Positions 21,257 to 30,053 of a stretch of DNA of 64,000 bases are shown one piece after another. Both the position numbers and the translations under genes were made by a program. The stretch comes from Mycobacterium paraense (GTDB taxonomy: Bacteria > Actinomycetota > Actinomycetes > Mycobacteriales > Mycobacteriaceae), in NCBI RefSeq assembly GCF_002101815.1, contig NZ_LQPM01000013.1, positions 1 to 64,000 on the forward strand, written 5' to 3'. The notes beneath the pieces are model-generated. The model was not told the origin of the DNA. It saw only the letters and a list, made by a program, of their open reading frames with translations, and did no database searches. Position 1 is the first letter of the stretch, and each line of letters opens with the position of its first letter.

Positions 21257-23422
21257 CTACAGCATGCAGGAGACGCAGCCCTCGACCTCGGTGCCCTCCA
21301 GCGCCATCTGCCGCAAGCGGATGTAGTACAGCGTCTTGATTCCCTTGCGCCAGGCGTAGATCTGCGCCTTGTTCACGTCGCGGGTGGTGGCGGTGTCCTT
21401 GAAGAACAGCGTCAGGCTCAGCCCCTGGTCCACGTGCTGGGTGGCCGCGGCGTAGGTGTCGATGATCTTCTCGTAACCGATCTCGTAGGCGTCCTGGTAG
21501 TACTCCAGGTTGTCGTTGGTCATGTAGGGCGCCGGGTAGTAGACCCGCCCGATCTTGCCCTCCTTGCGGATCTCGACCTTCGACACGATGGGGTGGATCG
21601 AGCTCGTCGAGTGGTTGATGTAGGAGATCGACCCCGTCGGCGGCACCGCCTGCAGGTTCTGGTTGTAGATGCCGTTCGCCTGGACCGACTCCTTGAGCCG
21701 CTTCCAATCGTCCTGCGTGGGGATGCGAATGTCCGCGTCGGCGAACAGCTGACGCACCTTGTCGGTCGCCGGCTCCCAGACCTGCTCGGTGTACTTGTCG
21801 AAGAACTCCCCCGAGGCGTACTTGGAGCGCTCGAAACCCTTGAAGTGGGTCCCGCGTTCGATCGCGATGCGGTTCGAGGCCCGCAGCGCGTGATAGAGCA
21901 CCGTGTAGAAGTAGATGTTGGTGAAGTCGACGCCTTCCTCGGACCCGTAGAAGATGCCCTCCCGCGCCAGATAGCCGTGCAGGTTCATCTGTCCCAGCCC
22001 GATCGCGTGGGAATCGTTGTTGCCCTGCTCGATTGACGGCACCGACGTGATGTGGGTCTGGTCGCTCACCGCGGTCAGCGCGCGGATGGCCACCTCGATC
22101 GTCTGGGCGAAGTCCGGCGAGTCCATCGTCTTGGCGATGTTCAGCGAACCGAGGTTGCACGAAATGTCCTTGCCCACCTTGGCATACGACAGGTCCTCGT
22201 TGAACAGCGACGGCGTGGACACCTGCAGGATCTCCGAGCACAGGTTCGAGTGCGTGATCTTGCCGTCGATGGGGTTGGCCCGGTTCACCGTGTCCTCGAA
22301 CATGATGTACGGGTAGCCGGACTCGAACTGCAGCTCGGCCAGCGTCTGGAAGAACTCGCGCGCCTTGATCTTCGTCTTGCGGATGCGCGCGTCGTCGACC
22401 ATCTCGTAGTACTTCTCGGTGACCGAGATGTCGGCGAACGGCAGTCCGTAGACCCGCTCGACGTCGTACGGCGAGAACAGGTACATGTCCTCGTTCTTCT
22501 TGGCCAGCTCGAAGGTGATGTCCGGGATCACCACGCCCAGGCTCAGCGTCTTGATCCGGATCTTCTCGTCGGCGTTCTCCCGCTTGGTGTCCAGGAAGCG
22601 GTAGATGTCGGGGTGGTGGGCGTGCAGGTAGACCGCGCCGGCACCCTGGCGCGCGCCCAGCTGATTGGCGTAGGAGAAGGAATCCTCGAGCAGCTTCATG
22701 ATCGGGATGACGCCAGAGGACTGGTTCTCGATGTTCTTGATCGGCGCCCCGTGCTCGCGAATGTTGGAGAGCAGCAACGCAACTCCCCCGCCGCGCTTGG
22801 ACAGCTGCAGCGCGGAGTTGATCGATCGCCCGATCGATTCCATGTTGTCCTCGATGCGCAGCAGAAAGCAGCTCACCGGCTCGCCGCGCTGCTTCTTGCC
22901 CGAGTTCAAGAACGTCGGGGTGGCAGGCTGGAACCGCCCGTCGATGATCTCGTCGACCAGCTTCTCGGCCAGGCCGGTGTCGCCGGACGCCAGCGTCAGG
23001 GCGACCATGACGACCCGGTCCTCGAAGCGCTCCAGGTAGCGCTTCCCGTCGAACGTCTTCAGCGTGTAGGAGGTGTAGTACTTGAACGCGCCGAGAAACG
23101 TCGGGAACCGGAACTTCTTGGCGTATGCGCGGTCCAGCAGCTCCTTGACGAAGTTGCGCGAATACTGGTCGAGAACCTCACGCTCGTAATAGTTCTCGCG
23201 AATCAGGTAGTCGAGCTTCTCGTCCTGATTGTGGAAGAAGACGGTGTTCTGGTTGACGTGCTCCAGGAAGTACTGCCGCGCCGCGAGAACGTCCTTGTCG
23301 AACTGAATCCTGCCGTCCGCGTCGTACAGGTTCAGCATCGCGTTCAGCGCGTGGTAGTCCGTCTCCTCGGGCGACGCATGCGTGCCGGCGGCTACAGGCT
23401 CTGCAGTGACGGTTGGTGGCAC
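21257..23422 (-). CDS. nrdE: Ribonucleoside-diphosphate reductase class Ib, alpha subunit NrdE
   Basis: The catalytic large subunit, 721 residues, reducing ribonucleoside diphosphates. Active-site features: the N-terminal cysteine in [11 protein letters not shown], the radical loop NLCSEILQV with its cysteine, the second tyrosines near the C-terminus (TLYYIRLRQ) and the C-terminal redox pair CVSC. The GTG at 23422 ([13 protein letters not shown]) matches the M. tuberculosis start and lies inside the end of nrdI, a 31-bp overlap. Operon order is nrdH-nrdI-nrdE; nrdF2 is separate, 7 kb away. Confidence 0.96.
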   Translation of the reverse strand: MPPTVTAEPVAAGTHASPEETDYHALNAMLNLYDADGRIQFDKDVLAARQYFLEHVNQNTVFFHNQDEKLDYLIRENYYEREVLDQYSRNFVKELLDRAYAKKFRFPTFLGAFKYYTSYTLKTFDGKRYLERFEDRVVMVALTLASGDTGLAEKLVDEIIDGRFQPATPTFLNSGKKQRGEPVSCFLLRIEDNMESIGRSINSALQLSKRGGGVALLLSNIREHGAPIKNIENQSSGVIPIMKLLEDSFSYANQLGARQGAGAVYLHAHHPDIYRFLDTKRENADEKIRIKTLSLGVVIPDITFELAKKNEDMYLFSPYDVERVYGLPFADISVTEKYYEMVDDARIRKTKIKAREFFQTLAELQFESGYPYIMFEDTVNRANPIDGKITHSNLCSEILQVSTPSLFNEDLSYAKVGKDISCNLGSLNIAKTMDSPDFAQTIEVAIRALTAVSDQTHITSVPSIEQGNNDSHAIGLGQMNLHGYLAREGIFYGSEEGVDFTNIYFYTVLYHALRASNRIAIERGTHFKGFERSKYASGEFFDKYTEQVWEPATDKVRQLFADADIRIPTQDDWKRLKESVQANGIYNQNLQAVPPTGSISYINHSTSSIHPIVSKVEIRKEGKIGRVYYPAPYMTNDNLEYYQDAYEIGYEKIIDTYAAATQHVDQGLSLTLFFKDTATTRDVNKAQIYAWRKGIKTLYYIRLRQMALEGTEVEGCVSCML

Positions 23423-23838
23423 GTCTGTTCCTTCCAGAATTCGGCGAGACCGGCGCGGACGGCATCCACGTCGTCCGGGGTCCCCATCAGTTCGAAGCGG
23501 TACAGGTAGGGAACGTCGCACTTGCGGGAAATGACGTTGCCCGCGTAGGCGAATTCGGCCCCGAAGTTGTTGTTGCCCGCGGCGATGACGCCGCGGATCA
23601 ACGACCGGTTGTGCTCGTTGTTCAAAAACGCGATGACCTGCTTGGGGACGTAGCCCCCGGCGTTGACATCCGGGGTGGCCCGGCCGCCGCCGTAGGTCGG
23701 CAGGATCAGGACGTACGGCTCATCGACCTCGATGTGCCCGTGCAGCGGTATCCGCGTGGCGGGAACACCCAGCTTCTGCACGAAGCGGTGGGTGTTCTCC
23801 GACACGGAGGAGAAATAGACCAGGTTGCGCGACTGCAC
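23392..23838 (-). CDS. nrdI: NrdI flavodoxin-like protein
   Basis: A 148-residue flavodoxin relative that carries FMN and supplies the oxidant or electrons needed to build the dimanganese-tyrosyl cofactor of Nrd[19 protein letters not shown] is the FMN phosphate loop; ILPTYGGG and [15 protein letters not shown] line the flavin. It starts at a GTG with a clear AAGGAGG just before it. Its end overlaps nrdE. Confidence 0.95.
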   Translation of the reverse strand: MQSRNLVYFSSVSENTHRFVQKLGVPATRIPLHGHIEVDEPYVLILPTYGGGRATPDVNAGGYVPKQVIAFLNNEHNRSLIRGVIAAGNNNFGAEFAYAGNVISRKCDVPYLYRFELMGTPDDVDAVRAGLAEFWKEQTCHQPSLQSL

Positions 23839-23865
23839 CGCAACCTCCTTACCTGAACGCCTTGC

Positions 23866-24105
23866 CTACGCGCTGAGCGCCGACTCCGCGAGCGCCTTGA
23901 TCCGGTCGGGCCGGAAGCCCGACCAGTGGTCGTTGCCCGCCACCACGACGGGGGCCTGCAGGTAACCCAGCGCCATCACGTAGTCCCGCGACTCCGCGTC
24001 CAGCGTGATGTCAACCTTCTGGTAGGCGATGCCCTGCTTGTCGAGGGCCTTGAAGGTGGCGCTGCACTGCACGCATGCCGGCTTGGTGTAGACGGTGATG
24101 GTCAT
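23866..24105 (-). CDS. nrdH: Glutaredoxin-like electron donor NrdH
   Basis: A 79-residue redoxin that reduces NrdE. The active site is CVQC (residues 11-14), and the C-terminal WSGFRPD motif is diagnostic of NrdH and favours reduction by thioredoxin reductase. It is first in the nrdH-nrdI-nrdE operon, with AAAGGAG before the ATG. About 215 bp upstream lie two NrdR-like boxes, leaving a long leader. Confidence 0.96.
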   Translation of the reverse strand: MTITVYTKPACVQCSATFKALDKQGIAYQKVDITLDAESRDYVMALGYLQAPVVVAGNDHWSGFRPDRIKALAESALSA

Positions 24106-24320
24106 GGATGCCGCTCCTTTGCGGAAGGTGGGGACGTGTTACGGACTGGCAACTACCGGGGTGTTACGTCTTCGCTGTGTTCAGCGGCCCGTCAGGGCCC
24201 CGAATTCCCGTCCTGCGGCCGTCTGAGTCGGAGCAGCGTGCTTCGACGTCTTCGAGCCGATTCGGGGAGGTCCCCCAAGCCCGGCCAGCCTGGGGATCCT
24301 GGGATCTGCCGGTGCTCGAA

Positions 24321-24336
24321 ACACTACACCTAGTGG
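24321..24336 (-). promoter_or_regulatory. NrdR-like box 1 upstream of nrdH
   Basis: ACACTACACCTAGTGG closely matches the box before nrdF2 (first seven bases identical) and the general NrdR pattern. Confidence 0.6.
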
Positions 24337-24351
24337 CCGACAAGTTGTCCA

Positions 24352-24367
24352 GATACAAGATGTTCTG
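24352..24367 (-). promoter_or_regulatory. NrdR-like box 2 upstream of nrdH
   Basis: On the minus strand this reads CAGAACATCTTGTATC, with a central ACATCTTGT core like NrdR boxes. It starts 31 bp from box 1, the expected three-turn spacing, but its flanks are degenerate. Confidence 0.45.
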
Positions 24368-24624
24368 AATAACAATTTTGAAATTCGCTGGTCGTAAGCC
24401 CTCCGCCCGACACACGCCCGGCGTGTCGCAGGTCACATCGCGGTCGAGGAGCTCCACGCGAACCGGTATAGCACCGGCCACCGACAACGCCGGCCCGGTC
24501 GGCTTTCCGCGGCCGCCCCCACCGGCCCGCCAGCAAAGCCGTCGGCGTCAGCTGGCGGCTTCGGCCATCCGGTGATCGAAACGGCGCTGGTGGCCGGCGG
24601 GCGGCTTGTGCGTTATCGCTAAAT

Positions 24625-25182
24625 TCAGCCCACTTCGGCGGCGAGCTTGCCGACGGCGTCGCGCACGCTGGCGGTCAGCTCGGCGTCTTCGGCCGGCGCC
24701 CTGCCCTCCAGCTTGGTGAACTGCAGCGAGAGTTTGATCGAGTCGACCACCCGGGCGCCGGCGATCCCGAACGACTTGCGGGTCTCGTCGTGCGCCCACA
24801 CCCCGCCGTAGCGTCCGAAGCCGCCTCCGATGACGGCCAGCGGCTTGCCCTTCAGGGCGCCGTCGCCGAACGGGCGGGACAGCCAGTCGATCGCGTTCTT
24901 GATGACCGCCGGGATGCTGCCGTTGTACTCCGGCGTGACCACCAGGGCGGCGTCGGCGTCGGACGCGGCGGCGCGCAGCGCGGCCACCGGGGCCAGCGGC
25001 GGGGCGTCGGCGTTCATCGCCTCATCGATCTCCTCGTTGTAGAACGGCAGCTCGTGCAGCCCTTCGAAGATCGTGACGGTGACGTCGTCCGGGGCGACGG
25101 ATCCGGCGAGCTCCGCGATCTGACGGTTGATCGACGCCGCACGCAGGCTGCCCACTAACGCCAAGACTTTGATCCCTGCCAC
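24625..25182 (-). CDS. NADPH-dependent FMN reductase / quinone reductase (Rv3054c-like)
   Basis: A 185-residue flavodoxin-fold reductase. The FMN phosphate loop GSLRAASINRQIA and the family motif PEYNGSIPAVIKNAIDWLSRP are intact, as is GGGFGRYGG. Likely roles are quinone or azo reduction against electrophile stress. It starts at a GTG and is divergent from a TetR gene; the 88-bp gap carries a nearly perfect 22-bp palindrome, so the pair looks like a small self-contained response module. Confidence 0.92.
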   Translation of the reverse strand: MAGIKVLALVGSLRAASINRQIAELAGSVAPDDVTVTIFEGLHELPFYNEEIDEAMNADAPPLAPVAALRAAASDADAALVVTPEYNGSIPAVIKNAIDWLSRPFGDGALKGKPLAVIGGGFGRYGGVWAHDETRKSFGIAGARVVDSIKLSLQFTKLEGRAPAEDAELTASVRDAVGKLAAEVG

Positions 25183-25223
25183 TGTTTCGTTCCCTTCGGT
25201 CGTTGGTCCATCCTCGCATGCCC

Positions 25224-25245
25224 AAACCGGACTCTAGTCCGGTTT
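25224..25245 (+). promoter_or_regulatory. TetR operator palindrome between the reductase and TetR genes
   Basis: Two perfect 10-base arms, AAACCGGACT and AGTCCGGTTT, flank a two-base centre. It lies 42 bp before the reductase start and 25 bp before the TetR start, and would cover both promoters. Confidence 0.75.
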
Positions 25246-25270
25246 ATTCCGGCGGCGTTAAAGTGCAGGG

Positions 25271-25873
25271 GTGAGCGCCGTCGAGCCGCTGGGCGAGTTG
25301 GGAGTGTCCGTGCCCCAGGAGCGGGGCGACGCGGCGCGCAACCGCGCGTTGTTACTGCGGGCCGCCCGGGAGCTGGTCGCCGAGCGCGGCGCCGACGCCG
25401 TCACCATGGACGACGTCGCCGCGGCCGCGGGCGTGGGCAAAGGGACCCTGTTCCGCCGGTTCGGCAGCCGCGCCGGCCTGATGATGGTGCTGCTCGACGA
25501 GGACGAACGCGCCAGCCAGCAGGCCTTCCTGTTCGGCCCCCCGCCGCTGGGGCCCGATGCCCCGCCGCTGGACCGCCTGGTGGCGTTCGGCCGCGAGCGG
25601 ATCCGCTTCGTGCACACCCACCACGCGCTGCTGTCGGAGGCCAACCGCGATCCGCAGAACCGCTACAACGCCCCCGCCACGGTGCTGCGCACCCACGTGC
25701 GGCTGCTGCTGGCCGCGGCGCACACCACCGGCAACCTGGGCGTCCAGACCGACGCGCTGCTGGCCCTGCTCGATCCGGATTACGTCGAGCATCGCCTCAA
25801 CGAAGGCGGCCACACCCTGGACACTTTGGGGGACGCGTGGGAAAGCCTGGCGCGCAAGCTGTGCGGACGGTGA
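25271..25873 (+). CDS. TetR family transcriptional regulator (Rv3055-like)
   Basis: A 200-residue repressor with helix-turn-helix VTMDDVAAAAGVGKGTLFRRFGSRAGLM. The GTG start is six bases after a possible -10 TAAAGT (25259-25264), so the mRNA may be leaderless. It faces the FMN reductase gene across a strong palindrome and is translationally coupled to the DNA polymerase gene behind it (GTGA overlap), which links the polymerase to the same control. Confidence 0.9.
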   Translation: MSAVEPLGELGVSVPQERGDAARNRALLLRAARELVAERGADAVTMDDVAAAAGVGKGTLFRRFGSRAGLMMVLLDEDERASQQAFLFGPPPLGPDAPPLDRLVAFGRERIRFVHTHHALLSEANRDPQNRYNAPATVLRTHVRLLLAAAHTTGNLGVQTDALLALLDPDYVEHRLNEGGHTLDTLGDAWESLARKLCGR

Positions 25874-26901
25874 CGACCTGGGTCCTGCACGTCGACCTCG
25901 ACCAGTTTCTGGCGTCGGTCGAGCTGCGCCGCCACCCGGAACTGGCCGGGCTGCCCGTCATCGTCGGCGGCAGCGGCGATCCGGCCGAACCCCGCAAGGT
26001 GGTCACCTGCGCCTCCTATGAGGCCCGCGAATTCGGGGTGCACGCGGGCATGCCGTTGCGCACGGCCGCCCGCCGCTGCCCGGACGCCACCTTCCTGCCG
26101 TCGGATCCGCCCGCCTACGACGCCGCGTCCGACGAGGTGATGGGGCTGCTGCGCGACCTGGGGCACCCGGTCGAGGTATGGGGCTGGGACGAGGCGTATG
26201 TCGGCGTGACAGGCGCCGACCCCGTCGAGGTCGCCGAGCAGATCCGCACGGTCATCTCGTCGGAAACCGGGCTGTCCTGCTCGGTCGGCATCAGCGACAA
26301 CAAGCAGCGGGCCAAGGTCGCCACCGGCTTCGGCAAACCGGCCGGCGTCTTCGCGCTCACCGACGCCAACTGGATGACGGTGATGGCCGAGCGCCCGGTC
26401 GACGCGCTGTGGGGCGTCGGCCCGAAGACGGCGAAAAAGCTTGCGGCCCTGGGCATCACCACGGTGCGGGAGCTCGCCCACAGCGACGCGGAGCTGCTGA
26501 CCTCGACGTTCGGCCCGCGCACCGGCCTGTGGCTGCTGCTGCTGGCCAAGGGCGGCGGCGACACCGAGGTCAGCGCCGAGCCGTGGGTCCCGCGCTCCCG
26601 CAGCCACGTCGTTACCTTTCCGCGCGACCTGACCGATCGCGCCGAAATGGACACGGCGGTAACGGCTTTGGCGCGCCAGGCGCTGGACGACGTGCTGGCC
26701 GGCGGGCGCATCGTCACCCGCGTCGCCGTCACGGTGCGGACCGCCACCTTCTACACGCGCACGAAAATCCGCAAGCTGGCCGCGCCCACCACCGACGCGC
26801 AGACCATCACCGACGCCGCCCTGCGCGTCCTGGACCTCTTCGAGCTGGACCGCCCGGTTCGGCTACTCGGGGTGCGACTCGAGCTGGCGATGCCCGGCTA
26901 G
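25870..26901 (+). CDS. dinB2: Y-family DNA polymerase IV, DinB2 type
   Basis: A translesion polymerase of 343 residues. The first catalytic aspartate is in HVDLDQFLASVE, YEAREFGVHAGMP follows, and the second acidic pair is in VEVWGWDEAYV. Residue 14, where most DNA polymerases have Tyr or Phe as steric gate, is leucine; the M. smegmatis DinB2 studied for ribonucleotide use has the same Leu14. I see no beta-clamp binding peptide at the C-terminus, again as in DinB2. The GTG at 25870 overlaps the TetR stop as GTGA. The 3' end overlaps the convergent SDR gene by 39 bp. Confidence 0.92.
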   Translation: MTTWVLHVDLDQFLASVELRRHPELAGLPVIVGGSGDPAEPRKVVTCASYEAREFGVHAGMPLRTAARRCPDATFLPSDPPAYDAASDEVMGLLRDLGHPVEVWGWDEAYVGVTGADPVEVAEQIRTVISSETGLSCSVGISDNKQRAKVATGFGKPAGVFALTDANWMTVMAERPVDALWGVGPKTAKKLAALGITTVRELAHSDAELLTSTFGPRTGLWLLLLAKGGGDTEVSAEPWVPRSRSHVVTFPRDLTDRAEMDTAVTALARQALDDVLAGGRIVTRVAVTVRTATFYTRTKIRKLAAPTTDAQTITDAALRVLDLFELDRPVRLLGVRLELAMPG

Positions 26902-27777
26902 CGGAGCCGGGGCGGGCTTCAGCGCGCGCGTGAAGATCACGTTGACCTGGCGCATCGCCACGCTGTAGGGCCACCACGCCAGCCGCTTGAACGCGTACAA
27001 CGCGCGGATGTCCGGCGACGTGTAGATGAGGTACCGGTTCTTGGCGAGGCCGGCCAGGATCTTCTCGGCCGCCCGCTCGGGCGACACGGCATGACCGCTG
27101 AAGCGGTCCACCCAGCGGGCGACGCCGGGGTCCTCGCGGTCGACGCCGGCGATCTCGACCGTGTCCACCAACGGCGTCTTCACCGCGCCCGGCACCACGA
27201 CCGACACCCCGATGCGCTGGCGCGCCAGGTCGAAACGCAGCACCTCCGACAGCCCACGCAGCCCGAACTTGCTCGCGCTGTAGGCGGCGTGCCACGGCAA
27301 CGCGACCAGCCCGGCCGCCGACGACACGTTGACCAGATGGCCGCCGCGCCCGGCCGCCACCATCGGCGGGACGAACGTCTCGATGACGTGGATCGGACCC
27401 ATCAGGTTGATCGCGATCATCTTGCTCCACTGCTCGTGGGTGAGGCGGTCGACGGTGCCCCACGCCGACACGCCGGCGATGTTCAGCACCACGTCCATGC
27501 TCGGGTGGTCCGCGTGGATGTCGGCGGCGAACGCCGCCACCTGGCCGTAGTCGGAGATGTCGAGGGCGCGGTGGACGGGCACCCGCGCGCCGAGCGCCTG
27601 GGCGTCGGCCACCGTCGACTCGAGGCCCGCGGCGTTGCGGTCGGTCAGATACAGTTCGGCGCCACCGGCCGCCAGCCGCAGGGCGGTCGCGCGCCCGATG
27701 CCGCTGGCCGCGCCCGTGACCAGACACCGCTTGCCGCTGAAATATCCCCCGGAAGGCCTCGAAAACCCCAGTGCCAT
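26863..27777 (-). CDS. Short-chain dehydrogenase/reductase (Rv3057c-like)
   Basis: A classical SDR of 304 residues: TGAASGIG cofactor loop, NIAG in the Rossmann core, catalytic Ser in VNVSSAAG and YSASK. A basic/hydrophobic C-terminal part (FKRLAWWPYSVAMRQ) may associate with the membrane. The substrate is unknown, perhaps a lipid alcohol. It overlaps the end of dinB2 tail to tail, and a TetR gene (Rv3058c-like) lies upstream on the same strand, 18 bp before it, so it may be in that regulator's operon. Confidence 0.9.
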   Translation of the reverse strand: MALGFSRPSGGYFSGKRCLVTGAASGIGRATALRLAAGGAELYLTDRNAAGLESTVADAQALGARVPVHRALDISDYGQVAAFAADIHADHPSMDVVLNIAGVSAWGTVDRLTHEQWSKMIAINLMGPIHVIETFVPPMVAAGRGGHLVNVSSAAGLVALPWHAAYSASKFGLRGLSEVLRFDLARQRIGVSVVVPGAVKTPLVDTVEIAGVDREDPGVARWVDRFSGHAVSPERAAEKILAGLAKNRYLIYTSPDIRALYAFKRLAWWPYSVAMRQVNVIFTRALKPAPAPLAGHRQLESHPE

Positions 27778-27795
27778 GGCCGTGACCCTACCGGG

Positions 27796-28440
27796 TCAGT
27801 TCTGGGCGCCGCCCCACAGCGAATGCAGCCACAGCTGCTCGAGCACGCGCACCCGGCGCTCCACGTCGTCCTCGGGCCCGACCAGGATCGAGTCGCCCGT
27901 CAGCACCAGTGAGGTGGTGCCCGCGAGGGTGCGCACCAGGGTGGGGATGTCGTCGCTGATCGGGTTGGCGGTGCCGGCCTTCATCTCGGCGTCGACGACG
28001 TCCGCGATCTGGCGGAGCACCACCTCGAACTGCCGCTCGAGGATGTCGCGAATCTCGATGTCGGTGTAGCGGGCCACGTTGCAGGCCGTCATCACCGGGT
28101 CGTTGTGCGCGTACACCGCGGCGGCGCTGCGGACCATCCGCTTGGCGAACTGCTCGGGCGACTCGCCGGGCTGGCGGGGGGCGAAATACTGGGTGAGCTC
28201 CTCGAGTTCCTCGGTCGCGTCGGCCACGATCTGGGCCAGCACCGAGTACTTGGAATCGAAGTAGAAGTAGAAGCCGGACCGGGCCACGCCGGCCCGCTCG
28301 CTGATGGTGCTGACCGACAGCTCCGCGAACGGCTTTTCCTCGAGCAGGTCGCGCACCGCCTGCATGATCGCCTGCCGGTGCTTGTCCCCCCGCCGGCGCG
28401 CGCCCGGTTCGCCCGGCTGCGAATTGGCGGCACTGCTCAC
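27796..28440 (-). CDS. TetR family transcriptional regulator (Rv3058c-like)
   Basis: About 214 residues. The helix-turn-helix reads LSVSTISERAGVARSGFYFYFDSKYSVL; the long C-terminal helical domain should bind a hydrophobic ligand. I use the GTG at 28440 (VSSAANSQPGEPG); the frame is open to 28566 but that would cross the operator. It is divergent from cyp136, with a perfect 9-base-arm palindrome between them, and is followed by an SDR gene: a likely regulator of both. Confidence 0.88.
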   Translation of the reverse strand: MSSAANSQPGEPGARRRGDKHRQAIMQAVRDLLEEKPFAELSVSTISERAGVARSGFYFYFDSKYSVLAQIVADATEELEELTQYFAPRQPGESPEQFAKRMVRSAAAVYAHNDPVMTACNVARYTDIEIRDILERQFEVVLRQIADVVDAEMKAGTANPISDDIPTLVRTLAGTTSLVLTGDSILVGPEDDVERRVRVLEQLWLHSLWGGAQN

Positions 28441-28472
28441 CCCCCGACCTTGCACCACGCCGTCGGAAAAGC

Positions 28473-28494
28473 AAACTTGACAGCCGTCAAGTTT
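28473..28494 (+). promoter_or_regulatory. Operator palindrome between TetR and cyp136
   Basis: AAACTTGAC-agcc-GTCAAGTTT, perfect 9-base arms. It includes a TTGACA that could serve as a -35 element, and TATGAA (28505-28510) lies downstream. Confidence 0.75.
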
Positions 28495-28565
28495 TTCCCG
28501 AAGGTATGAATCAGTGACCGCTGTCACCCGTCCCCGGGCCTGCACAGGAGCGCAAAGGAGCCTCA

Positions 28566-30047
28566 ATGGCCGCCACCATCAGCACCCCGCACTACCTGCT
28601 CGATCAGGCGCGGCGCCGATTCACTCCGTCGATCAACAACTTTCCCGGCATGGGGCTGGTCGAGCGCAGGCTGCTGAACACGCAATTCCCGGAGCGGAAA
28701 CTCGCCGAGCCGCCGCCGGGCAGCGGGCTCAAGGCCGCCGTCGGCGACGCCGGCCTGCCGGTCATCGGCCACATCATCGAGATGCTGCGCGGCGGGCCGG
28801 ACTACTTGCTGCACATGTACCAGACCAAGGGGCCCGTGATCTTCGGCGACTCGCCGGTCCTTCCGGGCATCGCCGCCCTGGGCCCCGACGCCGCCCAGGT
28901 CATCTACTCCAACCGCAACAAGGACTATTCGCAGCAGGGCTGGGTGCCGGTGATCGGACCGTTCTTCCACCGCGGCCTGATGCTGCTGGACTTCGAGGAG
29001 CACCTGTTTCACCGGCGGATCATGCAGGAGGCGTTCGTCCGCTCGCGGCTGGCCAGCTACGTCGAGCAGATGGACACCGTGGTCTCCCAGACGATCTCGA
29101 ACGACTGGGTGGCCAATGACGCCCGGTTTCTGCTCTACCCGGCGATGAAGGAGCTGACGCTCGACATCGCGTCCATGGTGTTCATGGGCCACGAGCCGGG
29201 CACCGACCACGAGCTGGTGACCAAGGTCAACAAGGCGTTCGCGATCACCACGCGGGCGGGCAACGCGATCATCCGCACTTCCGTGCCGCCGTTCACCTGG
29301 TGGCGCGGCCTCAAGGCGCGCGAGCTGCTGGAGAACTACTTCCGCGAGCGGGTCAAGGAACAGCGCGCGAACCCGGGCACCGACCTGTTGTCCGTGTTGT
29401 GCGAGACCGAGGACGAGGACGGCAACAAGTTCTCCGACGAGGACATCGTCAACCACATGATCTTCCTGATGATGGCCGCGCACGACACGTCGACGTCGAC
29501 GGTCACCACGATGGCCTACCAGCTGGCCGCGCACCCGGAGTGGCAGCAGCGCTGCCGCGAGGAATCGGACCGGCTCGGCGACGGGCCGCTCGACATCGAT
29601 TCGCTGGAGAAGCTGGAGTCGCTCGACCTGGTGATGAACGAGTCGATCCGGCTGGTCACGCCGGTGCAGTGGGCCATGCGCCAGACCGTGCGCGACACCG
29701 ACCTGCTGGGCTACTACATCCCGAAGGGCACCAACGTCATCGCCTACCCCGGCATGAATCACCGGCTGCCCGAATTGTGGACGGAACCAATGAAATTCGA
29801 CCCGGAGCGGTTCACCGAGCCGCGCAACGAGCACAAGCGGCACCGCTACGCGTTCACACCCTTCGGCGGCGGCGCCCACAAGTGCATCGGAATGGTGTTC
29901 GGCCAGTTGGAGATCAAGACGATCCTGCACCGCCTGCTGCGCAAGTATCGGCTCGAGTTGCCGCGCCCGGGATACCAGGCCGAGTGGGACTACGGCGGCA
30001 TGCCGGTGCCGAAGGACGGCATGCCGATCATGCTGCGCCCGCTCTGA
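28566..30047 (+). CDS. cyp136: Cytochrome P450 CYP136
   Basis: A 493-residue P450. The heme-binding loop is FGGGAHKCIG (cysteine ligand), the ExxR pair is ESIR, and the oxygen-activating I-helix has MAAHDTSTST. A long N-terminal extension before the conserved core (PGLPVIGH-type proline-rich segment near residue 65) resembles sterol-demethylase-like P450s. The substrate is unknown. AAAGGAG (28554-28560) precedes the ATG. The operator upstream suggests control by the divergent TetR protein; ferredoxin and reductase must come from elsewhere. Confidence 0.94.
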   Translation: MAATISTPHYLLDQARRRFTPSINNFPGMGLVERRLLNTQFPERKLAEPPPGSGLKAAVGDAGLPVIGHIIEMLRGGPDYLLHMYQTKGPVIFGDSPVLPGIAALGPDAAQVIYSNRNKDYSQQGWVPVIGPFFHRGLMLLDFEEHLFHRRIMQEAFVRSRLASYVEQMDTVVSQTISNDWVANDARFLLYPAMKELTLDIASMVFMGHEPGTDHELVTKVNKAFAITTRAGNAIIRTSVPPFTWWRGLKARELLENYFRERVKEQRANPGTDLLSVLCETEDEDGNKFSDEDIVNHMIFLMMAAHDTSTSTVTTMAYQLAAHPEWQQRCREESDRLGDGPLDIDSLEKLESLDLVMNESIRLVTPVQWAMRQTVRDTDLLGYYIPKGTNVIAYPGMNHRLPELWTEPMKFDPERFTEPRNEHKRHRYAFTPFGGGAHKCIGMVFGQLEIKTILHRLLRKYRLELPRPGYQAEWDYGGMPVPKDGMPIMLRPL

Positions 30048-30053
30048 CGGCCC

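Larger units (their letters stand above)
24106..24624 (-). other. Long intergenic region upstream of nrdH
   Basis: No gene with codon bias is seen in these 519 bp. It holds the nrdH ribosome site next to the ATG, a direct repeat GTGTTACG at 24136 and 24161, the two NrdR-like boxes and an unusually A/T-rich patch (about 24338-24385) likely to be the promoter. A small hairpin with arms CGACAC and GTGTCG lies at about 24408-24428. If transcription starts near the boxes, the nrdH mRNA has a leader of about 200 nt. Confidence 0.6.

Noticed and set aside
28477..28510. TTGACA / TATGAA as a sigma-70-type promoter of cyp136
   Set aside because: The hexamers are 22 bp apart, too far for a standard promoter; the TTGACA is part of the palindrome.
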